DNA of 64,000 nt. Source: Hyphomonas beringensis. GTDB lineage: Bacteria; Pseudomonadota; Alphaproteobacteria; Caulobacterales; Hyphomonadaceae. The notes beneath the pieces are model-generated. The model was given only the letters and a program-made list of their open reading frames with translations, was not told the DNA's origin and searched no databases. Both the position numbers and the translations under genes were made by a program. The stretch lies in assembly GCF_000682755.1 (NCBI RefSeq), contig NZ_AWFF01000065.1, positions 95,163 through 159,162 on the forward strand, written 5' to 3'. Below, piece by piece: positions 23,954 through 33,720 of the stretch (position 1 is the stretch's first letter; every line of letters begins with the position of its first letter).

Positions 23954-25582
23954 ATGATCCGGATTTTTCTGACTCTTTTGGGGTTTGTGACGGCGTTTGC
24001 CGCGAGTGCACAGGCGCAGACCGTTCAGCGGGACTGGACGCCCTATGAGCAGAACAAGCAATGCATGATTTCCGAGAACTATTTCAATCCATCCCTGCAA
24101 ATGGATGGAACGAAGAAATGGTTTATCGTGGATGCCTCGATCGCGACGACGATCCTGAAATGGTATATCAGTGGCGACCAGTTCCTGAACGAAATGGAGT
24201 TTCCGGCCCGTGAGCGCCTCGCGGCCTGTTTTAACGGAACGCGCGACTGCGGTCTGCCGCGCAATGACGACATCGCCCGGGATCTCGATCTCTTGGACCT
24301 TTCCGACTTGCCGGCGAACAGCGTTTCGATCGCCTATTTCAAAAACCCGCCCCCTGAAAGCGCCGTGCGCTATGCCATGGCGACGGTCGGCGACTGTTTC
24401 GGCTCTGCGGGTGATGGCGTCTATCTCGACGAGGTCGGGCTGACGGAAGCCGCGCTACCTATTGATATCTGTTATCGTGCCGGCAACGCGATGTTCTATC
24501 GCAGCAGTAGCAAGTACCGCAGTGAAGCGCCGGCCATGACCGATGCCCAGATCGCAAAGTATGGCGACTGGGGCATTCTCGCCAAAAATCTTATCGATCA
24601 GAGATTCAACAAGCCTGATGAAGAGGTCACGCAGTGCGGCGTCGCGCCAGCAGAGCTGATGCCATCCTTCATGCAATTCTATGATGACAATGGCTACGGC
24701 CTTCTGGAGGACGCGGAATACGTGGCTGCGCAGGAAGCGGAGGCTGCTGCAGCGGCGCAAGCTGCTGCCGAGAAGCAGGCGCGCGAGGATGAATATCTGC
24801 GCAAGTCCAAGCGCGAGCGCCTTCTGGCTCGCAACGACTATCAGCGCTTCGGCACGCTGGATGGCTGCCAGATCGCCTATTCCTACGTCTTTGGCGGTAT
24901 CAACCGCGACAAGCTGAGTTTCATCGTCGACCCGGTGCCGGATAGCGGCATCAGCTGGGCCCTGCAATTCGAGAAGACACAGGCTGCCGGACAGGAATGC
25001 CCGGCCATGCCGCAGGAGCTGGGCGACTGGATCGCGAAACAGGATCCGAAACTGTTCGAAGCCTATGGGGCCGAGGAGGAATTCCGGAACAACAAGCCGA
25101 ACGTCTGGAACGACAATGACTGGAAGGCCTTTGTCGAACGCTGGATGTGGCGCGACCAGACCTTCGCCGAGACCTATGTTCAGGGCGGGAATTGCCAGGC
25201 GGCAATCTGGTACTCCCGGAACATTGCCCATGACTGGAGCAAGTTCAGTCAGGCTGAAGAGGATTTCGTCGGCCTCGCCCGCGTCTTTGGGCGTTGGGGC
25301 GCCCCCGACAAAGCCTTATGCGCGGCTATCCCGCCGGATGTGCTGCCCTTGGCCCGCAAGACCTGGGAGCGTCATTACAATCAGGTGATGCGTGAGAAAG
25401 CCCGGCAACAGGCCGAGTGGGACGCCGCCAATCGCCGGGAAGCTGCGCGCCGCGCCGAGATCGACGCCGCCTATGATGAGCTGCTCAACTGGAAGCCGCC
25501 CTATCAGAAGCAGTCCGAATTGCGCTGCTACAATGTGGAAGAGACCAAATACGGCACGCGTCAAAGGTGCTTCAGCGACTAG
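23954..25582 (+). CDS. Large exported protein of unknown function
   Basis: 542 residues with a Sec signal peptide ending SAQAQ. Cys residues are spaced through the chain, and an Ala/Glu-rich coiled-coil stretch (about 255-290) separates an N-terminal half from a C-terminal half. Both halves contain a similar strand-like segment (KWFIVDASIATTILKW and LSFIVDPVPDSGISWALQF), hinting at a repeated domain. No family was recognised. It is AT-richer upstream (23890-23950) and stands alone between ccmH and a convergent prepilin peptidase. Confidence 0.75.
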   Translation: MIRIFLTLLGFVTAFAASAQAQTVQRDWTPYEQNKQCMISENYFNPSLQMDGTKKWFIVDASIATTILKWYISGDQFLNEMEFPARERLAACFNGTRDCGLPRNDDIARDLDLLDLSDLPANSVSIAYFKNPPPESAVRYAMATVGDCFGSAGDGVYLDEVGLTEAALPIDICYRAGNAMFYRSSSKYRSEAPAMTDAQIAKYGDWGILAKNLIDQRFNKPDEEVTQCGVAPAELMPSFMQFYDDNGYGLLEDAEYVAAQEAEAAAAAQAAAEKQAREDEYLRKSKRERLLARNDYQRFGTLDGCQIAYSYVFGGINRDKLSFIVDPVPDSGISWALQFEKTQAAGQECPAMPQELGDWIAKQDPKLFEAYGAEEEFRNNKPNVWNDNDWKAFVERWMWRDQTFAETYVQGGNCQAAIWYSRNIAHDWSKFSQAEEDFVGLARVFGRWGAPDKALCAAIPPDVLPLARKTWERHYNQVMREKARQQAEWDAANRREAARRAEIDAAYDELLNWKPPYQKQSELRCYNVEETKYGTRQRCFSD

Positions 25583-25621
25583 GGGTGACCAAGCCACGAC
25601 GGGCTCATATGAGCCTTCGCC

Positions 25622-26185
25622 CTAGTAGAGCCCGGCGGGCAGGAGATAATCCGCGCCCAGCCACACGATCCAGCCGCCGAGGGCGATGAAGGGCCCGAAG
25701 GCGATTGCGCTGGTGCTGTCGAATGTGCGTTTGCTGGTCAGTGACAGGATGCCGACAGCGAGCAGTCCGCATACGGAGGCAACAAGCATGATCGGAGCAA
25801 GGCCGGCCCAGCCGGTCCACATGCCGAGTGCGCCGAGCAATTTGGCGTCGCCCCGGCCGAGGCCGTCCCGGCCCCGCATCTGGCGATAGGTAATCTCTAC
25901 CATTACCAGAAGCGTATAGCCCGCGAAGGCACCGATCAGATGATGGGGCCAGGCATCAGGCCGGGTCAGCCATACCATCAGCGCGCCCAGAATCAGGACG
26001 GCGAGATTTAGCGCGTCCGGTAATGTCAGCGTGCGCAGGTCAATGATGCTGAGCGCTACGAGCAGGGCGCCCAGCCCAAGGCTGAACCAGAGCAGAGGGC
26101 CATTGGGAACAAATGCAATCGCGCTGATCGCCACTATGGAGAGCAGGGCCAGGCTGGCCAGTATGAGGAGCGCATTGCGGGTCAA
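25622..26185 (-). CDS. A24-family prepilin peptidase, short form
   Basis: 187 residues with about six TM helices and the two catalytic Asp motifs of aspartic prepilin peptidases: SIIDLRTLTLPDALN (Asp in TM1-2 loop) and GRGDAKLLGALGMWTGW (GxGD). It lacks the N-terminal Cys-rich methyltransferase domain of PilD and so resembles CpaA/TadV-type enzymes that process Flp pilins. No pilin genes are adjacent. Confidence 0.88.
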   Translation of the reverse strand: MTRNALLILASLALLSIVAISAIAFVPNGPLLWFSLGLGALLVALSIIDLRTLTLPDALNLAVLILGALMVWLTRPDAWPHHLIGAFAGYTLLVMVEITYRQMRGRDGLGRGDAKLLGALGMWTGWAGLAPIMLVASVCGLLAVGILSLTSKRTFDSTSAIAFGPFIALGGWIVWLGADYLLPAGLY

Positions 26186-26508
26186 ACGGACAGCCTTTCA
26201 GTGTCTGGAACCGCGACAGGGAAACAGCACGCCGGCAGAAAAATCAATCGATTGCAGGCCTTGGTATGCCGGCGTCGCCATCCTGTACCTTCCGTCAGCT
26301 GGGTGGGGACGACGCTAGACGTATGGCAAGACCCCCGGGCGATGTCCTGGCAGAGGACGGTGCCAGAGGGTGGCAAAAGCCGCAAAGCCCGCAAAGCAGG
26401 CCTTGGCGACGCCGGCAACTCTTTCAGGGGCTAAATCGCATGTCTGCTGGGACGAATAAACCTGTCATCTGATGCAGGAGCACCAGCAAAGCTATCGTCC
26501 GTTCCCAA

Positions 26509-26529
26509 CCCCAGAAACATATTCTGGGG
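26509..26529 (+). other. Perfect 8-bp hairpin in the degP upstream region
   Basis: CCCCAGAA (26509-26516) pairs with TTCTGGGG (26522-26529) across a 5-nt loop. No U run follows, so it is not a standard terminator. Confidence 0.55.
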
Positions 26530-26590
26530 GCATGATGCGTTGGGGTAACAGAGATTACAAGATTTTTTTGGGCGGATTTCGAACAATATT

Positions 26591-26606
26591 TTTAACATGC
26601 GTTAAA
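26591..26606. promoter_or_regulatory. TTTAAC-N4-GTTAAA dyad upstream of degP
   Basis: TTTAACATGCGTTAAA is an inverted repeat about 200 nt before the degP ATG. It resembles a CtrA site (TTAA-N7-TTAA) but has N6 between TTAA elements, so CtrA binding is only a possibility. Confidence 0.3.
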
Positions 26607-26803
26607 TTCTCGCAAGAGGCGAGAAGCTGGCGATGACACTGTACATCTGGTACCCTGATTTTGCCTTTCGCGTTCACATTCCGGAGAGCATACCCCCGAG
26701 ACGGCCCCCCTTACTGTCTTTTAATGACCACATTCCTTGTGGCATGCTTATGCTGACCCACATTCGCTTTAACCGGCAATTTTTCAGTGACTTGGAGAGA
26801 TTT

Positions 26804-28345
26804 ATGAAGACGATAGGCATCTCGAGACAGGCCTTGGTAGCCGCGCTGTTTGGTGCAGCAGCAGTCGGCACCATGGCCGTCGCCCCGAAGGTCTTCAGCC
26901 CGGAAGCGGGCGCGCAGCCGATTACGGTGCAGGCGCCCCACAATGCCCCGCTGAGCTTTGCAGACCTGATTGAGCAGGTTGAACCTGCCGTTGTGAGTGT
27001 GAACGTCACAACCGAGCGGGAAGTTGGCCGTCTGCGCGACATGGACCAGTTTTTCGAACAATTCCGCGGAATGCCGGGCTTTGATGAATTCCTGGAACAG
27101 CGCCGCCAGGAACAGGAAGACCAGCAGGATGAGCCGGAAGTTCAGGAAGGCCGCTCGCTCGGCTCCGGCTTCTTCATCTCTCAGGATGGCTATATCGTTA
27201 CCAACAACCACGTTGTTGATGGCGCCAAGGAAATTCAGGTTGTCCTGAAGGATGGCCGCGAGCTGGACGCTGAACTGGTCGGCACCGACAAGCAGACCGA
27301 CCTGGCCGTTCTGCGTGTGACCGAAAAGGGCGAGTATCCTTTCGTGCACTTCGGTTCAGCTGAGACCATGCGCAAAGGCGACTGGGTCGTCGCGCTGGGC
27401 AACCCGTTCGGCCTGGGCGGCACGGCAACGGCAGGTATCCTGTCCGCTGACGGCCGCGAGATTGGCCCGGACAGCCCGTACACAGACTTCCTGCAAATTG
27501 ATGCGTCCATCAACCGGGGTAACTCTGGTGGTCCGACATTTGACCTGGATGGCAATGTCATTGGTGTGAACACGGCGATCTTTTCGCCGACGGGCGGTTC
27601 TGTCGGAATTGGTTTTGCCATTCCGGCAGAGCTCGCCGATGAAATCACGCAGGCGATCATCAAGGACGGCAAGGTATCCCGCGGCTGGCTGGGTGTTTCC
27701 ATCCAGGATCTGACCGAGGACATGGCCGAAGCCCAGGGCATCAAGAATGCCGAAGGCGCGATCATTGCCGATGTGACCAATGGCAGCCCGGCAGAAAAAG
27801 GCGGCCTGGAGCGCGGCGACATCATCCTGTCTGTCAACGACAAGAAAGTGACGGACGCGACCTCCACAACCCGTGTTGTCGGGTCTTTGATCGCGAATAC
27901 GTCGAACAAGTTCGAGATCATTCGTGGCGGCAAGCCGAAGACACTTAAGGTGACTGTGGGTGAGCGTCCGGAAGATCCGTATGCCCGCACCGTCCCGGCC
28001 TCTTCCAGTGCGCCAGCTGACAAGCCGGAGAAGGGTACGACCGTCAAGGATGTCGGCGCGACGTTCGAGCAGATGGATGACGAGCTTCGCAGCCGTCTTG
28101 GCCTGCGCAGCGGTGAAAGCGGTCTGGTCGTCACGCATGTCGACAAGGGCGGCGTGATGGACAAGGCGGGCCTGGCGGAAGGCATGGTGATCCTTGAGGT
28201 CAACAACAAGCCTGCTGCATCTGTGGATGATTTCCGCAAGGCCATCGCCGATGCCCGCAAATCTGATCGTACAAAAGTGTTGATCGCCATCCGTGTTGGT
28301 CAGATCACGAACTACCGTACGATTGACCTTTCAGATGCTAGCTAG
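26804..28345 (+). CDS. degP: DegP/HtrA-family periplasmic serine protease (Do)
   Basis: 513 residues: signal peptide, trypsin-like domain with triad His (VTNNHVVDG), Asp (KQTDLAVLRV) and Ser (NRGNSGGPTF), then two PDZ domains (GWLGVSIQDLTEDMAEAQG and the C-terminal LVVTHVDKGGVMDKAGLAEGMVILEVN). It degrades and refolds envelope proteins. ATG 26804 is chosen because GGAGA lies about 7 nt upstream and a signal peptide starts there; the frame is open upstream to 26633. Confidence 0.95.
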   Translation: MKTIGISRQALVAALFGAAAVGTMAVAPKVFSPEAGAQPITVQAPHNAPLSFADLIEQVEPAVVSVNVTTEREVGRLRDMDQFFEQFRGMPGFDEFLEQRRQEQEDQQDEPEVQEGRSLGSGFFISQDGYIVTNNHVVDGAKEIQVVLKDGRELDAELVGTDKQTDLAVLRVTEKGEYPFVHFGSAETMRKGDWVVALGNPFGLGGTATAGILSADGREIGPDSPYTDFLQIDASINRGNSGGPTFDLDGNVIGVNTAIFSPTGGSVGIGFAIPAELADEITQAIIKDGKVSRGWLGVSIQDLTEDMAEAQGIKNAEGAIIADVTNGSPAEKGGLERGDIILSVNDKKVTDATSTTRVVGSLIANTSNKFEIIRGGKPKTLKVTVGERPEDPYARTVPASSSAPADKPEKGTTVKDVGATFEQMDDELRSRLGLRSGESGLVVTHVDKGGVMDKAGLAEGMVILEVNNKPAASVDDFRKAIADARKSDRTKVLIAIRVGQITNYRTIDLSDAS

Positions 28346-28381
28346 GAGAGCAGAATGCTGGATACGGTTCAGGAAGACACC

Positions 28382-29053
28382 ATGCGCGTTCTGGTAATCG
28401 AAGACGATCTGGAAATGGCCAGCTTCATCGAGAAGGTTCTCGTTGAGGCGGGTCACCAGGTGGACATGGCCACGGATGGCGAGCGTGGGCTCGCCATGGC
28501 GCGGGCGTCGGAATTCGACGCCCTCGTGGTCGACCGGATGCTGCCGGAAAAGGATGGCCTGACGCTGGTCAAGGAATACCGGGAAGCTGGCGGTCAGACG
28601 CCGACCCTGTTCCTGTCCGCGCTTGGCGATGTCCAGAACCGTGTTCAGGGCCTGAAGGCCGGGGCGGATGACTATCTGGCCAAGCCGTTTGCGCCGTCCG
28701 AGCTGGCCGCGCGGGTCGAAGCGCTGGGCCGCCGTGTGCCGACCGAGCAGCAGGTTACCGTGCTGAAGGCAGGCGACCTGGAAATGAATCTGCTGACCCG
28801 CAAGGTGACGCGGGCCGGGCAGAAGATTGATCTCCAGCCGCGCGAATTCCGCTTGCTGGAATATCTCATGCGCCATGCCGGGCAGGTGGTGACGCGCACC
28901 ATGCTGCTGGAGAAAGTCTGGGATTATAATTTCGACCCCCAGACCAATGTGATCGATGTTCACATCTCTCGCCTTCGTGCGAAGATCGACAAGGAATTTG
29001 AAGAACCCCTGCTGCACACAGTACGCGGTGCCGGCTATCGGCTGCAGGGCTAG
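28382..29053 (+). CDS. OmpR-family response regulator
   Basis: About 223 residues with a receiver (EDD pocket, phospho-Asp in LVVDRMLPEKDG, Lys in DDYLAKPF) and a winged-helix domain (LQPREFRLLEYLMRHAGQVVTRTMLLEKVWDYNF). Family members begin MRVLVIEDD, giving ATG 28382 with AGGAAG upstream; ATG 28355, coupled to the degP stop by AGGAG, adds nine residues and is also possible. degP, this pair and glnE keep a common alphaproteobacterial order, suggesting envelope-stress signalling. Confidence 0.92.
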   Translation: MRVLVIEDDLEMASFIEKVLVEAGHQVDMATDGERGLAMARASEFDALVVDRMLPEKDGLTLVKEYREAGGQTPTLFLSALGDVQNRVQGLKAGADDYLAKPFAPSELAARVEALGRRVPTEQQVTVLKAGDLEMNLLTRKVTRAGQKIDLQPREFRLLEYLMRHAGQVVTRTMLLEKVWDYNFDPQTNVIDVHISRLRAKIDKEFEEPLLHTVRGAGYRLQG

Positions 29054-29086
29054 ACGCGGATGCAGACGACTGGCACGTAGCGAGGC

Positions 29087-30490
29087 ATGAAACTCGCCCT
29101 GCCGACTTTTCTGCGAACGACGACGTTCAAACTGGCGCTGATCTACAGCGCCATGTTTGCGGCGTTTTCGGCTGCGCTGCTGGTCTATCTGTATTACTCG
29201 ACCGTCTACTACATCCGTGCCGAAAGCGAGCGGCGGATGGATCTGGAATTCGAGCAGCTGGGCAATGCCTACTATACCGGCGGCATGGAGCGGCTGAGCC
29301 AGTCTGTGCTGGAACGCATGACACGCACGGGCTCGACCTATTTCTACTATCTTGAAGATGCATCCGGCCGAAAGATTGCCGGGCACTTTGGCCGGTTGCC
29401 CGCTGCACCGCCGCAGTCTGATGTGGTGCAGACGGTGTATTTCACCTTCGAACAGAAAGAGCCGGACGGGACAATTGTGGAGCGCCCGGCGGCGGGCCGA
29501 ATCGTGCGGTTGACGAATAATGGCGGCGCCTTGCTGGTCGCGTTCGACACCGCGCAGCAGACCGCGATTGTTGGCCGTATTCAGCGGGCGATCTTTATTG
29601 CCGCGCCGATTGGTCTTGTCCTGTCTCTGCTGGGCGGTATCCTGATCTCTCGCGGCGCGGCGCGGCGGGCCGACGAACTGGCGCGAACGGCGGAGGCCGT
29701 GATGGGCGGAGAGCTGGGGCGGCGCGCGCCGGTACGCGGCTCTGGCGACGAGTTTGACCGGCTGGCCTCCCGCCTCAATGCCATGCTGGACCAGATCGAG
29801 AAGCTGGTGGAATCCACGCGACATACAGGCAATGCGATTGCGCACGATCTGCGCTCGCCCCTGTCACGCCTGCGCAACCGGCTGGAGATTGCGCTGTCAG
29901 AGCCGATGTCCAAGGAAAGCGCTGAGGCGACTTTGGGCGAGACGGTGGAAGAGGTGGACCGCGTGCTGGGCACGTTCAACGCCATTCTGCGCCTCGCGCG
30001 ACTGGAGGCCGGAGCCGAGGGCGAACGCGTGCGCATGGATGTGTCCGGCCTTGGTGAAGAACTGGCCGAACTGTTCGATCCGGCCTGCGAGGAAGCGGGC
30101 CTCAGCTTCAAGAGTAATATCAGCCGTAATATGATGGTGCTGGCTGACCGGGATCTGGTGGGCCAGGCACTTTCGAACCTGCTGGACAATGCCGTGAAGT
30201 ATACACCGGAGGGCGGCGCGATCTCTTTCAGTATCGCACGCGGGCCGAACAATACGGTCGATATGATGGTCGTGGATTCCGGGCCGGGTGTGCCGGAAGA
30301 GGCGCGGGCGCGCGTGGTACAGCGCTTCCAGCGGATGGATTCGGCGCGGACACAGCCAGGCTCCGGTCTTGGGCTGGCACTGGTCGATTCCGTGGCCGAT
30401 ATGCATGGGGGGGATTTTATCCTGACAGACGCGGGCGGGCCGCCTGAAGCCCCCGGGCTGAAAGCCATCCTGCGCCTGCCAAGGGTTTAG
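29087..30490 (+). CDS. Sensor histidine kinase
   Basis: 467 residues: TM1 (about 14-36), a periplasmic region with many aromatic residues, TM2 (about 165-185), HAMP, the phosphoacceptor helix GNAIAHDLRSPLSRLRNRLE, N box (LSNLLDNAVKYTPEGG), G1 (VDSGPGVPEE), F and G2 (GSGLGLALVDSVADMHGG). GAGG precedes the ATG. It is the cognate kinase of the regulator 33 nt upstream. Confidence 0.93.
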   Translation: MKLALPTFLRTTTFKLALIYSAMFAAFSAALLVYLYYSTVYYIRAESERRMDLEFEQLGNAYYTGGMERLSQSVLERMTRTGSTYFYYLEDASGRKIAGHFGRLPAAPPQSDVVQTVYFTFEQKEPDGTIVERPAAGRIVRLTNNGGALLVAFDTAQQTAIVGRIQRAIFIAAPIGLVLSLLGGILISRGAARRADELARTAEAVMGGELGRRAPVRGSGDEFDRLASRLNAMLDQIEKLVESTRHTGNAIAHDLRSPLSRLRNRLEIALSEPMSKESAEATLGETVEEVDRVLGTFNAILRLARLEAGAEGERVRMDVSGLGEELAELFDPACEEAGLSFKSNISRNMMVLADRDLVGQALSNLLDNAVKYTPEGGAISFSIARGPNNTVDMMVVDSGPGVPEEARARVVQRFQRMDSARTQPGSGLGLALVDSVADMHGGDFILTDAGGPPEAPGLKAILRLPRV

Positions 30491-30494
30491 ACGT

Positions 30495-33173
30495 ATGCTG
30501 ACTATCAAGCCGATTGCTGAAACGCCGGAGCGGGTGCTGGGAGAGGCGCTGGACGCCGCGCCCTATCTGCGCCGCCTGAAAGAGCGCGGAATTTCCGGAA
30601 GCTGGCAAGAGGCGCTGGCAGATGTGAAGGCTATTCCGGAGGGCACGCCCGAAGACGAGGCCATGCAAATCATGCGCCGGGCAAAGGCGCAGACGCATTT
30701 GTCGCTCGCCTCGGAAGACCTCTCCGGCGCTTTGGGCGTGATGGACGTGACACGGGCCCTGACTGAGTTTGCCGGGGCGAGCGTTGATGCCGCCCTGCGG
30801 ACGGCGCTTTCCAAACGCGGTCTGAAAAATCAGGGCATGTTTGCCGTCGCGCTCGGCAAGATGGGCGCGTATGAGCTGAACTATTCCAGCGATATCGATA
30901 TTGTCGTCATGTATGACCCCGAGGTGTTCGACGGCGGCGACAAGGGCCCCGCAGAGACAGCTCAGCGCGTCGCGCGCGATCTGGTGCGTTTGATGGAAGA
31001 GGTGACCGGAGACGGATATGTGTTTCGCACAGATCTCCGCCTGCGCCCGGACCCATCTTCAACGCCGTTGGCCGTCTCTACACGGATGGCGGATGTCTAT
31101 TATGAGAGCGTTGGTCAGAACTGGGAGCGCATGGTCTGGATCAAGGCGCGCGTTGCGGCGGGCGATCTGGCATGCGGGGCGAAGTTCCTGAAAGTGATCG
31201 AGCCGTTCGTGTGGCGGCGTAATCTGGACTATTGGGCGATTGGCGATATTCAGGCCATCAAGCGCATGATCAATAGCAAGGCGGGCAGTGCCGGGCTGGA
31301 GAATGTCGCCCCCGACGTGAAGCTGGGGCCGGGTGGCATTCGGGAGATTGAGTTCTTCGCCCAGACGCAGCAGCTGATCCTGGGCGGGCGTCAGCCACAG
31401 CTGCGTGACAACACAACGCTGGGCGCGCTGAAGGCGCTGACCGAGGCAGGCGTGGTGCAGCCGGACACGGCTGAAAATCTGGAAACGGCCTATCTGGCGC
31501 TGCGCAATCTGGAGCACCGCGTCCAGATGCGGCGGGACGAGCAGACCCACACCGTGCCGGCAGATGAGGGTGACCGCGCCGATGTTGCCCGGCTGTGCGG
31601 CTATGAGGATCTGGCGAGCTTTGACCGCGACCTGCTGGAAACCCGCCGCATGGTGCAGGCAGCCTATGATGATCTCTTCGCGCATGAGGATCGCGCCCTG
31701 CACGACAATCCGCTGGGCAATTTGGTCTTTACCGGCGTGGATGATGATCCGGGTACGATAGACACACTGGCAGGCCTGGGGTTCAGTGATCCAAGCGCAG
31801 CCATCAATACGATCCGCAACTGGCATAGAGGGCGCGTTCCGGCGACCCGCACGCCGCGAGGCCGCGAATTGCTGACGGCGTTGTTGCCGGGCATGTTGAT
31901 GGCGATGGGCAAGGTGGGCGAGACGGATGAGGCGTTCCGCTGGTTCTCCCGCTTCTTTGAAGGGCTGACCTCCGGCGTGCAGACGCTGGCCATGTTGCTG
32001 GCCGAGCCGGAACTGCTGGATGATCTTGTCGCGACATTGGCCCTGGCGCCTCGCCTGGCGGAAATCCTGTCGCGCAGGCCGGATCTGCTGGAGGCGCTGG
32101 TCAGCCGTCAGGAGCCGATGCGGCCGATCATCACCGATGACATGTCATTTGATACAGCGCTGGATGTCTGGCGACGGTATCATCGTGAACGGAGCTTCCT
32201 GACCGGGCACCGCCTGTTGCACGGCCTGATCGATGCGCAGGATGCAGCGGGCTATTGGTCCGAACTGGCGGATGAAACGATCCGCGAAATGGCCGCCGCA
32301 GCGGAGCGTGAGACGGCTGGCCGGTATGGTCCGCCGCCAGGGCGCTGGGGCATTTTCGCCATGGGTAAGCTGGGCGGTCGGGAACTGACGGCGGGGTCTG
32401 ATCTGGACATCATCGTTATTTACGATGCGGACCCGCTGGAAGCGCAGACCTGGTACACACGGTTCACGCAGCGCCTGATCACGGCGCTGACTGCCCCGAC
32501 AGCGGAAGGTGAACTCTATGAGGTCGACATGCGGCTGCGTCCCTCTGGCCGGGCGGGGCCCGTGGCGGTCAGCCTGCCAGCCTTTGAGCGCTATCAGAAC
32601 CAGGACGCCTGGACCTGGGAGCATATGGCGCTGACGCGGTTGCGCCCTGTGGCCGGGGATGCTGGTCTCAGCCAGTCCATCATGGACATTGCGCATGAGG
32701 CCATTGTGAGCCGCGCGAAGACAGATGACGGCAAGATTTCCGCCGACATCACCGAGATGCGTCAACGCCTCTATCGCGAAAAACCTGGCAAGGGGCTCTG
32801 GGATCTCAAGACGGCAGAAGGCGCGTTGATCGATGCGGAGTTCATCGTGCAGCAGGACATGCTGCTGGCGGGTGATCCTGATGTGATCATTCCCAACATA
32901 CGCGATGCGATTGCCCAAGCCTCTTTGGCGCCAGCCGATCGGCAGAAGCTGGGCGAAGGCGTGAAGCTGATGCAGTCCCTTCAGCAGGTGCAGCGGCTGG
33001 CCCTGGGCAGCGATATCCAGGCCGACAATTTGCCCGAAGGCCTGAAGGACAGGCTGTGCCGCGCAGCCGGGGCAGAAAATTTTGCAAAGCTTGAAGAAGA
33101 ATTATCTTCAATGAAATCAGGCGTTCATGCGCTGGCAGTGGAAAAATTGCATCTGGGAGCGACGGATTCCTGA
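30495..33173 (+). CDS. glnE: Bifunctional glutamine synthetase adenylyltransferase/adenylyl-removing enzyme
   Basis: 892 residues. Two nucleotidyltransferase domains are visible: the N-terminal deadenylylase (GKMGAYELNYSSDIDIVVMYD) and C-terminal adenylylase (GKLGGRELTAGSDLDIIVIYD, then EVDMRLRPSGRAGPVAVSL). Each is followed by a GlnD/PII-like helical region. GlnE reversibly modifies glutamine synthetase in response to PII and so tunes nitrogen assimilation. It starts 4 nt after the kinase stop, consistent with co-transcription. Confidence 0.96.
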   Translation: MLTIKPIAETPERVLGEALDAAPYLRRLKERGISGSWQEALADVKAIPEGTPEDEAMQIMRRAKAQTHLSLASEDLSGALGVMDVTRALTEFAGASVDAALRTALSKRGLKNQGMFAVALGKMGAYELNYSSDIDIVVMYDPEVFDGGDKGPAETAQRVARDLVRLMEEVTGDGYVFRTDLRLRPDPSSTPLAVSTRMADVYYESVGQNWERMVWIKARVAAGDLACGAKFLKVIEPFVWRRNLDYWAIGDIQAIKRMINSKAGSAGLENVAPDVKLGPGGIREIEFFAQTQQLILGGRQPQLRDNTTLGALKALTEAGVVQPDTAENLETAYLALRNLEHRVQMRRDEQTHTVPADEGDRADVARLCGYEDLASFDRDLLETRRMVQAAYDDLFAHEDRALHDNPLGNLVFTGVDDDPGTIDTLAGLGFSDPSAAINTIRNWHRGRVPATRTPRGRELLTALLPGMLMAMGKVGETDEAFRWFSRFFEGLTSGVQTLAMLLAEPELLDDLVATLALAPRLAEILSRRPDLLEALVSRQEPMRPIITDDMSFDTALDVWRRYHRERSFLTGHRLLHGLIDAQDAAGYWSELADETIREMAAAAERETAGRYGPPPGRWGIFAMGKLGGRELTAGSDLDIIVIYDADPLEAQTWYTRFTQRLITALTAPTAEGELYEVDMRLRPSGRAGPVAVSLPAFERYQNQDAWTWEHMALTRLRPVAGDAGLSQSIMDIAHEAIVSRAKTDDGKISADITEMRQRLYREKPGKGLWDLKTAEGALIDAEFIVQQDMLLAGDPDVIIPNIRDAIAQASLAPADRQKLGEGVKLMQSLQQVQRLALGSDIQADNLPEGLKDRLCRAAGAENFAKLEEELSSMKSGVHALAVEKLHLGATDS

Positions 33174-33228
33174 GGGCCCGGGCGTTCAACACGCGATGGG
33201 TACAACACTGAACAGGAATTATTCTCTC

Positions 33229-33720
33229 ATGAAACGTATTACCCTTGCGACCGTATCCCTTGGCGCCATTGCCGCTATTGCTTTGCCTCTGGCAGCCAAT
33301 GCCGGACCGCGTGGTCATGGCGACCATCATCGTGGCATGATGAAGGCCTATATGGCCGAGATCGACGCCAACGGAGATGGCGATATTACCACCGAAGAAG
33401 TCGAAACTTTCCGTGCGGCCAAGTTCGCCGAAATCGACACCAATGCTGACGGCGAAGTCTCCCCGGCAGAGATGACGGCCCATCACGAGGCAGAGCGCGC
33501 CAAGCGCCGCGCCGAGCGTGAAGCCCGCATGTTTGCGAAAATGGACACCGATGGCGACGGCGTGATCAGCGTCGAGGAATTCAACAGTCGCCAGATGCCA
33601 GGCTTTGAAAAGGCTGACACGGATGGTGACGGTGTGGTCACCGCAGAAGAGCGTGACGCCATGAAAGCCAAGATGAAAGAGCGCTGGAGCAAGAAAAAGG
33701 CTGGACCGAAACCCGAATAA
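33229..33720 (+). CDS. Exported four-EF-hand calcium-binding protein
   Basis: 163 residues: signal peptide (MKRITLATVSLGAIAAIALPLAANA), a His/Gly-rich patch, then four canonical EF loops: DANGDGDITTEE, DTNADGEVSPAE, DTDGDGVISVEE and DTDGDGVVTAEE. A Lys/Arg-rich tail follows. The likely role is periplasmic calcium or metal binding. ATG 33229 begins the signal peptide; ATG 33196 is in frame upstream. Its position before an ECF sigma factor and a metal-sensor-like protein recurs in alphaproteobacteria. Confidence 0.88.
   Translation: MKRITLATVSLGAIAAIALPLAANAGPRGHGDHHRGMMKAYMAEIDANGDGDITTEEVETFRAAKFAEIDTNADGEVSPAEMTAHHEAERAKRRAEREARMFAKMDTDGDGVISVEEFNSRQMPGFEKADTDGDGVVTAEERDAMKAKMKERWSKKKAGPKPE

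Larger units (their letters stand above)
26186..26803. other. 618-nt non-coding stretch with several inverted and tandem repeats
   Basis: No convincing gene lies between the divergent prepilin peptidase and degP. The stretch holds a hairpin CTGGCA/TGCCAG (26347-26366), a 9-nt tandem GCAAAAGCC, GCAAAGCCC, GCAAAGCAG (26373-26399), a perfect 8-bp hairpin (26509-26529) and a TTTAAC/GTTAAA dyad (26591-26606). The short frames here use no convincing ribosome site. Confidence 0.6.

Noticed and set aside
26182-26434. Short frames on both strands in the degP upstream gap
   Set aside because: Arg/Pro-rich, no ribosome site, no domain; the DNA there shows inverted and tandem repeats instead.
28331-29845. 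504-codon frame antisense to the degP-linked two-component genes
   Set aside because: Both sense genes are certain; the antisense translation is His/Gln/Arg-rich shadow sequence.
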